A stretch of 64,000 bases of DNA from Pseudaquabacterium inlustre (GTDB lineage Bacteria > Pseudomonadota > Gammaproteobacteria > Burkholderiales > Burkholderiaceae_C): NCBI RefSeq assembly GCF_038066595.1, contig NZ_JBBUTH010000001.1, positions 682,001-746,000 on the forward strand. The letters are read 5' to 3'. This document shows positions 58,705-64,000 of this stretch, one piece after another (the first letter of the stretch is position 1; each line of letters begins with the position of its first letter). A program made the translations under genes and the position numbers. Under the pieces are notes generated by a model that saw nothing but the letters and a program-made list of their open reading frames with translations, ran no database searches and had not been told where the DNA came from.

Positions 58705-58728
58705 TTGTTCAGACATCAGACATCGCAC
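58705..58728. promoter_or_regulatory. Candidate operator between gntR and udh
   Basis: TTGTTCAGACATC (58705-58717) followed by AGACATCGCAC (58718-58728) repeats the word AGACATC directly and matches the element in front of kdgD. It lies 55 bases upstream of gntR and about 78 bases upstream of udh, so it can serve both divergent promoters. Confidence 0.45.
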
Positions 58729-58805
58729 AGCGATATGCTGCGGTCACGCACCGCCACACGATGCGGGCCGGACCCGACGCCCGGCCCGTCCGGAGACACC
58801 CGACC

Positions 58806-59720
58806 ATGACCCAGCCCCCGACCGCGACCCCCACCGCATCCGCCACCGTCGGCGCCACGGCGCCCGCCGCCCCACCCTTCGGCCGCCTGCTGCTCACCGG
58901 CGCGGCGGGCGGCATCGGCCGCCAGCTGCGCGAGCGCCTGGGCGCGCACTGCCAGACGCTGCGCCTGTCCGATCGGGACCTGGCCGCGCTGGGCCCGGCC
59001 CGCGCCGGCGAGGAATTCATGCCCGCCCGGCTGGAAGACGCCGCCGCCATGCACGACCTGCTGGCGGGCGTGGACGCCGTGGTGCACCTGGGCGGCGTGT
59101 CGGTGGAGGCGCCGTGGGAGCCCATCCTGCAGGCCAACATCGTGGGCCTGTTCCATCTGTACGAGGCGGCGCGGCGCCAGGGCACGAAGCGCATCGTCTT
59201 TGCCAGCAGCAACCATGTCACCGGCTTCTACCGCCAGGACGAGACCATCGACACGCTGGCCCCGCCGCGGCCCGACGGCCTGTACGGCGTCAGCAAGGCC
59301 TTTGGCGAGAACCTGTCGCGCATGTACTGGCACCGCCACGGCATCCAGACCGTGTGCCTGCGCATCGGCAGCGTCACACCCGCGCCGGTGGACCGCCGCA
59401 TGCTGGCCACCTGGCTGAGCATCGACGACATGGAACGCCTGGTGATCGCCAGCCTGCGCACGCCGGTGGCCGGCCACACCATCGTCTTCGGCATGAGCGA
59501 CAACGGCCAGCGCTGGTGGGACAACCGCCACGCCGCCCACATCGGCTACCAGCCGCAAGACAGCAGCGAGCGCTTCCGCGCCCAGGTGGAGGCGGCGCAG
59601 CCGGTGTGGCTGGACGCCAGCGATCCCGCCATCGCCTACCAGGGTGGGCGCTTCGTTGGCCTGGGGCCGTACGACGACCTGCCGGAGCATCTGCCGGCGT
59701 ATTTGCGGGGCCAGGCATGA
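58806..59720 (+). CDS. udh: Uronate dehydrogenase
   Basis: 304-residue short-chain dehydrogenase from ATG 58806. The first ~28 residues (Thr/Ala/Pro-rich) look like a non-conserved extension; the fold starts LLLTGAAGGIGRQLRERL. VVHLGGVSVEAPWEPILQANIVG, the Ser in FASSNHVTGFY, the catalytic YGVSK (Y-x3-K) and LRIGSVTPAPVDRRML are typical of Udh. It oxidises D-glucuronate or D-galacturonate with NAD to the aldarolactone. Its stop overlaps the lactonase start (ATGA). Confidence 0.92.
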   Translation: MTQPPTATPTASATVGATAPAAPPFGRLLLTGAAGGIGRQLRERLGAHCQTLRLSDRDLAALGPARAGEEFMPARLEDAAAMHDLLAGVDAVVHLGGVSVEAPWEPILQANIVGLFHLYEAARRQGTKRIVFASSNHVTGFYRQDETIDTLAPPRPDGLYGVSKAFGENLSRMYWHRHGIQTVCLRIGSVTPAPVDRRMLATWLSIDDMERLVIASLRTPVAGHTIVFGMSDNGQRWWDNRHAAHIGYQPQDSSERFRAQVEAAQPVWLDASDPAIAYQGGRFVGLGPYDDLPEHLPAYLRGQA

Positions 59721-60712
59721 CCGTCTCGTTGACCGAAGGCCCGGCCGTCCCGTTCTCGCCCAGCACCCGCTATCCCGATCCGACCGTCGAGATCCTGCAC
59801 CCCAGCTTTGCCGCGCTGCGCGTCTACAGCAGCAGCGTCGAGCAGATCGCCAGCGGCTGCCGCTGGGCCGAGGGGCCGCAGTGGTTTGGCGACCACCGCT
59901 GCCTGCTGTGGAGCGACATCCCCAACAACCGCATCCTGCGCTGGGATGCGGCCACCGGCGCGGTCACGCCCTTCCGCATGCCATCGAACCACGCCAACGG
60001 CCTGGCGCGCGATGCCCAGGGCCGGCTGCTCGCCTGCGAGCACCTCACGCGCCGCGTCACGCGAACCGAGCACGATGGCCGCATCACGGTGCTGGCCGAG
60101 CGCATCGACGGCACGGCCGGAGGCGCGCGCTTGAACTCACCCAACGACATCGTCTGCCAGCGCGACGGCACGGTGTGGTTCACCGATCCCGAGTTCGGCA
60201 TCCACGGCTGGTGGGAGGGCGAGCCCGGCACGCCCGCGCCGCACCAGGGCGTGTACCGCATCGATGCCGTCACCGGCCGCGTGGACTGCATGCTCACCGA
60301 CCTGGCCGGCCCCAACGGCCTGGCCTTCAGCCCCGACGAGCGCGTGCTCTACGTGGTGGAAAGCCGGGCCACACCCACGCGCAAGATCTGGGCATGGGAC
60401 GTTGGCAACGGCGGCGCCCTGACGAACCAGCGCCTGCACATCCAGGCCGATGGCGCCGAAGCCTTTGACGGGATCGCGGTGGACGCCGACGGCCGCATCT
60501 GGGCCGGGCTGGGATCGGACGGCCGCGCGGGCGCGCCCAGCGAGGACCTGGACGGCGTGCGCTGCTACGGGCTGGACGGCCGGCCCATCGGCCACATCCA
60601 TCTGCCGGAGCGCTGCGCCAACCTGTGCTTTGGTGGCGACCGCCGCAACCGGCTGTTCATGGCGGCCAGCCATTCGGTGTACATGCTGGCGGTGAACACG
60701 CAGGGCGCGTGA
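59717..60712 (+). CDS. Cytoplasmic SMP-30/aldarolactonase
   Basis: 331-residue six-bladed propeller protein without signal peptide. It shares with the exported paralogue RYPDPTVEILHPSF, GCRWAEGPQWFGD (Glu ligand), LWSDIPNNRILRWD, RLNSPNDIVCQRDGTVWFTDPEFG (Asn), GPNGLAFSPDE, FDGIAVDADGRIWAGLGSDG (Asp) and LPERCANLCFGGDRRN. Coupled to udh (4-base overlap), so it most likely hydrolyses the glucaro- or galactarolactone made by Udh to the open aldarate. Confidence 0.9.
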   Translation: MTVSLTEGPAVPFSPSTRYPDPTVEILHPSFAALRVYSSSVEQIASGCRWAEGPQWFGDHRCLLWSDIPNNRILRWDAATGAVTPFRMPSNHANGLARDAQGRLLACEHLTRRVTRTEHDGRITVLAERIDGTAGGARLNSPNDIVCQRDGTVWFTDPEFGIHGWWEGEPGTPAPHQGVYRIDAVTGRVDCMLTDLAGPNGLAFSPDERVLYVVESRATPTRKIWAWDVGNGGALTNQRLHIQADGAEAFDGIAVDADGRIWAGLGSDGRAGAPSEDLDGVRCYGLDGRPIGHIHLPERCANLCFGGDRRNRLFMAASHSVYMLAVNTQGA

Positions 60713-60802
60713 CTCGCTGCATGGCCCGCCAATGCCCGTCGACTTGCCGCGCCAGCAAGTCGCAGCCTATGATTTTCAGCAATTCAAGCCCGGAGCCTGA
60801 AC

Positions 60803-61027
60803 ATGCCACCGAACGTCTCGGAACTCGAAGCGCAGGCCCTTCGCCTGTCACCGGAAGAGCGCGCCCGCTTGGCCGACAAACTGCTGTCCAGCCTCGGCGC
60901 TGACGCTGCGGTGGAGGAGGCTTGGGCGGCGGAAGTGGACCGCCGCATCCAGGAATGGGACGCGGGCGCCGTTCAGGCCGTCCCGCTCGCCGACTCCCTC
61001 GCCCGGGCTCGCGCGGCCATTCGATGA
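60803..61027 (+). CDS. Antitoxin of ParD/TIGR02574-like type
   Basis: 74 residues, an addiction-module component: MPPNVSELEAQALRLSPEERARLADKLLSSL is the standard N-terminal dimerisation segment, followed by a flexible C-terminal tail (EEAWAAEVDRRIQEWDAGAVQAVP) that would wrap around the toxin. Its stop overlaps the toxin start in ATGA. No DNA-binding ribbon-helix-helix motif is evident, as expected for this group. Confidence 0.85.
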   Translation: MPPNVSELEAQALRLSPEERARLADKLLSSLGADAAVEEAWAAEVDRRIQEWDAGAVQAVPLADSLARARAAIR

Positions 61028-61317
61028 ACGTCTGGCTGCATCCGGCGGCCGACCAAGAGTTGATCGTCGCGGCCACCTACTACGCCCAGAACGCCTCGCG
61101 ACAGTTGGCGGAAGACTTCATTGCCGAGTTTGACCGCGCAGTTGCGCTCATCGCCGGACACCCGGGCCTCGGCACCCCATGGCGTGGCGAGACCAGGCGA
61201 TTTCCGTTGCGCAGGTTTCCATACAGTGTGATCTACCACCCGGTAGAAGCGCAGCTTCGAGTGGTGGCTGTGGCCCACCAGCGGCGCAAGCCCGGCTATT
61301 GGGCGGAGCGCCTCTGA
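61024..61317 (+). CDS. ParE/RelE-family toxin
   Basis: 97 residues. The start MNVWLHPAADQELIVAATYYAQ and the segment FIAEFDRAVALIAGHPGLGTPWRGETRRFPLRRFPYSVIYHPVEAQLRVVAVAHQRRKPGYW fit the RelE/ParE superfamily (FPYSVIY core and HxRRxPxYW end). Whether it cuts mRNA or poisons gyrase cannot be read from the sequence. The four-base overlap with the antitoxin gene ensures coupled synthesis. Confidence 0.87.
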   Translation: MNVWLHPAADQELIVAATYYAQNASRQLAEDFIAEFDRAVALIAGHPGLGTPWRGETRRFPLRRFPYSVIYHPVEAQLRVVAVAHQRRKPGYWAERL

Positions 61318-61339
61318 ACCCGCGCGCCCCGCGCCAACA

Positions 61340-62659
61340 TCACACCACCAACATCGCCCTGAAATCGTTGACGTTGGTGAACGTCGGCCCGGTGATCACC
61401 AGATCGCCCACCGCGCTGAAGAAGCCGTAGGCATCGTGCCGGTCCAGGAACTCGCCGGGCTTCAAGCCCAGCGCCGCTGCCCGCCCCAGCGTGTCGGGCG
61501 TGATCAGCGCGCCGGCGTTGTCTTCCACCCCGTCGATGCCGTCGGTGTCGGCCGCCAGCGCCCACACGCCGGGCTGGCCCTGCAGCGCGATGGCCGCGCC
61601 CAGCATGAATTCGCCGGCCCGGCCGCCGCGGCCCGGTGAGGCATGCCGCACCGTCACGGTGGTCTCGCCGCCCGACAGGATCACGCAGGGCCGCGTGAAG
61701 GGCTCGCCGTGGCGCGCCACGCTGCGCGCCAGCGCCGCGTGCACCTGGCCCACGGTGCGACTCTCGCCTTCCAGGTCGTCGCCCAGCACATGGGCCGCCA
61801 GGCCGGCCGCGCGCGCGGCCTCGGCCGCCGCCTGCAGGCTCTGGCGCGGTGTGGCGATCATGTGCACCTCGTTGCCGGCAAAGCAGGCGTCACCCGGCTT
61901 GGGCGACTCGAACGCGCCGCTCTCCAGCCCCGCGCGTGCAGCCGGCGGCACCGCGATGCCGTAGCGGTCGAGGATGGCCAGCGCGTCGGCGCAGGTGCTG
62001 GCATCGGGCACCGTGGGGCCGCTGGCAATGACCTGCGGATCGTCGCCCGGCACATCGCTGATCAGCAGCGTGACCACGCGCGCCGGCGCGCACAGCGCCG
62101 CCAGGCGGCCACCCTTCACGGCGCTGAGGTGCTTGCGCACGGTGTTCATCTCGTCGATGGCCGCGCCGCTCTTCAGCAGCGCCTTGTTCAGCGCCTGCTT
62201 GTCGGCCAGCGTGACGCCCGGCGCCGGCTGGGTCAGCAGCGCCGAGCCGCCGCCGGAGATCAGGCACAGCACCAGGTCGTGCTCGGTGAGGCCCTGGGTC
62301 AGCGCCATCAGGCGCGCGGTGGCGGCCAGGCCGGCGGCATCGGGCACCGGGTGCGAGGCTTCCACCACCTCGATGCGACCGGGCTGCGCGGCATACGCCG
62401 GCGGCGTGTGCCCGTAACGCGTGATCACCAGGCCCGACAGCGGCGCATCGGCCGGCCACAGCGCATCCACCGCGGCGGCCATCGCGCCACCGGCCTTGCC
62501 GGCGCCGATGACCAGCGTGCGGCCGCACGCCGCGTCGGGCGGGGGCGGCAGGCATTGGCCGATCACCTGCGCCGGCTGGGCGCGGGCCACGGCGGCATCG
62601 AACAGGCTGCGCAGCAGCGCGCGGGCGCGCGCGTCGTCGAACGGTGCGGGTGCATTCAT
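61340..62659 (-). CDS. Glycerate 2-kinase (MOFRL family)
   Basis: 439 residues from ATG 62659. The N-terminal DUF4147 domain shows ALLRSLFDAAVARAQPAQVI, LVIGAGKAGGAMAAAVD, ISGGGSALL, and the C-terminal MOFRL domain shows CVILSGGETTVTVR, GRGGRAGEFML, ADTDGIDGVEDNAGALI and DLVITGPTFTNVNDFRAMLV. Such enzymes phosphorylate D-glycerate to 2-phosphoglycerate, in the tartrate or glyoxylate/hydroxypyruvate pathway, and would receive glycerate from the hydroxyacid dehydrogenase at 49796. The upstream open frame is read-through. Confidence 0.92.
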   Translation of the reverse strand: MNAPAPFDDARARALLRSLFDAAVARAQPAQVIGQCLPPPPDAACGRTLVIGAGKAGGAMAAAVDALWPADAPLSGLVITRYGHTPPAYAAQPGRIEVVEASHPVPDAAGLAATARLMALTQGLTEHDLVLCLISGGGSALLTQPAPGVTLADKQALNKALLKSGAAIDEMNTVRKHLSAVKGGRLAALCAPARVVTLLISDVPGDDPQVIASGPTVPDASTCADALAILDRYGIAVPPAARAGLESGAFESPKPGDACFAGNEVHMIATPRQSLQAAAEAARAAGLAAHVLGDDLEGESRTVGQVHAALARSVARHGEPFTRPCVILSGGETTVTVRHASPGRGGRAGEFMLGAAIALQGQPGVWALAADTDGIDGVEDNAGALITPDTLGRAAALGLKPGEFLDRHDAYGFFSAVGDLVITGPTFTNVNDFRAMLVV

Positions 62660-62781
62660 CACACCATTGTCGCCTGTCGTCCGGCGCGCGCGGATGTGGG
62701 TGGTACGGATGCCCCCGCGCTGGCAGCCGGCCCGGCCGGCTTCTACACTGGGCCCACATTCCAGATCACGGAGCGCATGCC

Positions 62782-63444
62782 TTGACCACCCTGCAGATCG
62801 ATTTCGTCTCCGACGTGGTGTGCCCGTGGTGCGCGGTGGGCCTGGCCTCGCTGCAGCAGGCGCTGGCGAGGCTGGCACCCGAAGTGCACGCCAACATCAC
62901 GTTCCAGCCCTTCGAGCTGAACCCGCAGATGCCGGCCGAGGGCGAGGAGATCGTGGCCCACCTGTCGCGCAAGTACGGCATCGGCGCCGAGCAGATCGCG
63001 GCCAACAGCGAGGCCATCCGACAGCGCGGCGCGGCGGTGGGCTTCAGCTTCGGCCAGGGCAAGCGCACGCACATCTACAACACCTTCGACGCCCACCGCC
63101 TGCTGCACTGGGCCGGCCTGCAGGGCGAGCGCGAGCAGACCGCGCTGAAGATGGCGCTGCTGAGGGCTTACCACGGCGAGGGCCGCAACCCGTCCGACAC
63201 GGCCACGCTGGTGGCGCTGGCGGGCGAGGCCGGCCTGGACACCGCCGAAGCCGCCCGCGTGCTGGCCTCGGGCGAGCACGCCGAGGCCGTGCGCCAGGCC
63301 GAGCGGCGCTGGCAGGAGTCGGGCATCAGCTCGGTGCCGGCAGTGGTGATCGAGGGCCAGTACCTGGTGTCGGGCGGTCAGCCGCCCGAGGTGTTCGAGC
63401 AGGCGCTGCGGCAGATCGCCGCGTCCAACAGCACCATGTGCTGA
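62782..63444 (+). CDS. DsbA-family oxidoreductase FrnE-like
   Basis: 220 residues if it starts at the TTG at 62782 (LTTLQIDFVSDVVCPWC), which is well placed at the conserved N-terminus; the frame is open further upstream without a better start. The active site is CPWC (Cys14, Cys17), followed by the helical insertion typical of FrnE (NPQMPAEGEEIVAHLSRKYG) and the cis-Pro loop ISSVPAVVIEGQYLVSGGQPPEVFEQAL. No signal peptide, so a cytoplasmic thiol oxidoreductase or isomerase, possibly 2-hydroxychromene-2-carboxylate isomerase-like. Confidence 0.87.
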   Translation: MTTLQIDFVSDVVCPWCAVGLASLQQALARLAPEVHANITFQPFELNPQMPAEGEEIVAHLSRKYGIGAEQIAANSEAIRQRGAAVGFSFGQGKRTHIYNTFDAHRLLHWAGLQGEREQTALKMALLRAYHGEGRNPSDTATLVALAGEAGLDTAEAARVLASGEHAEAVRQAERRWQESGISSVPAVVIEGQYLVSGGQPPEVFEQALRQIAASNSTMC

Positions 63445-63456
63445 CCGGGCACGGGT

Positions 63457-64000
63457 TCAGGCGGGCTGGAAGCGCGCCAGGGCCGTCGGGTCGGGGATGC
63501 GGATGTCGCGCTTGTCGATCTCGATCAGGCCCTCGGCCTCCAGTTCGTGCAGCACGCGCGAGAAGTACTCGGGCGTGAGCGACAGGCGCGAGGCGATGGT
63601 GGCCTTGCTGGCCGGCAGCGACACGGTGACCGACCCACAGGGCAAGGGCGGCGGCTCGGCCGCCAGCTCGCCCGCCTCGTCGTCGTCGACCACGCCGTCG
63701 GCGATGTGGTCGCGCAGCAGGTAGCCGATGACGCGCTGCATGCCGTTGTGCAGCGCATAGGCCTGCACATCGTTGACCAGGCCGTGCAGCCGGCGTGACA
63801 GGCCGGCCAGCATGCGCAACGCGAAGCGCGGGTCGCGGTCGATCTCGCCCAGCACGGCCTGCTTGGCCACGGTGAGCAGCAGCGTGTCGGTCAGCGCCTG
63901 GGCATTCACGATGCAGGGCCGGTCGGTGAACATCAGCGCCTCGGCGAAGCTGTGGCCGGGGCCGATCAGCTCGATGACCTTTTCCTGCCCCGCCGGCGAG
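63457..64000 (-). CDS. Crp/Fnr family regulator (5' partial)
   Basis: C-terminal portion of a second Crp/Fnr protein; the frame runs out of the window at the high end (sequence begins near GQEKVIELIGPGHSFAEALMF). The cNMP-like sensor domain end and the helix-turn-helix (SVTVSLPASKATIASRLSLTPEYFSRVLHELEAEGLIEIDKRDIRIPD) are visible, again with an E-x-x-S-R recognition helix (EYFSR) suitable for TTGA half-sites. No cysteine cluster is present in the visible part except a single C in PCIVNA. Its target genes are not evident from the neighbourhood. Confidence 0.85.
   Translation of the reverse strand, partial: SPAGQEKVIELIGPGHSFAEALMFTDRPCIVNAQALTDTLLLTVAKQAVLGEIDRDPRFALRMLAGLSRRLHGLVNDVQAYALHNGMQRVIGYLLRDHIADGVVDDDEAGELAAEPPPLPCGSVTVSLPASKATIASRLSLTPEYFSRVLHELEAEGLIEIDKRDIRIPDPTALARFQPA

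Noticed and set aside
63457..63933. ATG at 63933 as the start of the last regulator
   Set aside because: The same frame continues open to the window end with family-like sequence (IELIGPGHSFAEA), so the gene is partial.

Overview
The window is a chromosomal stretch from a very GC-rich bacterium. Gene content (MSHA pilus with DUF6701 proteins, tripartite-tricarboxylate binding proteins, oxidative uronate pathway, DnaE2, an integron integrase) and the near-universal G/C third codon positions fit a betaproteobacterium of the order Burkholderiales, probably the Rubrivivax/Leptothrix/Ideonella/Roseateles neighbourhood. That placement is inference; there is no rRNA in the window.

Layout. (1) 1-14429, plus strand: an MSHA-type type IV pilus operon: mshL (5' end outside the window), mshE, mshG, pilin mshA, two giant DUF6701 (MshQ-like) proteins in tandem, then mshC, mshD, mshO, mshP with stop/start overlaps. 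(2) 14475-20333, minus strand: a 2OG-Fe(II) oxygenase, yaaA, a YpfH-type esterase and the error-prone polymerase dnaE2. (3) 20349-23732: a chromosomal integron whose integrase is cut off before its second catalytic box, preceded by a perfect LexA box (CTGT-N8-ACAG), an attI-like site and a plus-strand cassette array with three full attC sites and one half site. The cassettes are visibly less GC-rich than the flanks and encode proteins I do not recognise. The integrase remnant reads straight into dnaE2, so the integron SOS promoter may now drive the mutagenic polymerase. (4) 23766-25578: an unknown gene, a GNAT acetyltransferase, a gene-free stretch and a small secreted protein. (5) 25591-43863: purine catabolism: adenine deaminase, BMP-family nucleoside ABC transporter, guanine deaminase and divergent xdhABC. 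Two large signalling proteins (a MASE3-PAS hybrid histidine kinase and an MHYT-GGDEF-EAL protein) sit between the adenine deaminase and the transporter.

(6) 43860-49795: a PCuAC-like protein without its metal ligands, converging on a minus-strand group DUF2946 - TonB-dependent receptor - PepSY membrane protein. Upstream of that group lies a perfect FNR/Dnr-type palindrome at class II spacing from a TAGAAT -10. The neighbouring Crp/Fnr regulator has the E-x-x-S-R recognition helix that fits such a site, and a hemerythrin gene is divergent from it. I infer metal (perhaps copper) uptake under redox or NO control. (7) 49796-60712: a complete oxidative uronate pathway under a GntR regulator: uronate dehydrogenase and a cytoplasmic lactonase on plus; KdgD, glucarate dehydratase, a Tat-exported lactonase paralogue, a ketoglutarate-semialdehyde-type dehydrogenase, two orphan TctC-like binding proteins and a hydroxyacid dehydrogenase on minus. 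Uronate would flow to aldarate, ketodeoxyglucarate, 2-oxoglutarate semialdehyde and 2-oxoglutarate. (8) 60803-64000: a ParD/ParE-like toxin-antitoxin pair, glycerate 2-kinase, a FrnE-like DsbA-family protein and the C-terminal part of a second Crp/Fnr regulator. No tRNA, rRNA, CRISPR array, IS element or phage genes were seen.
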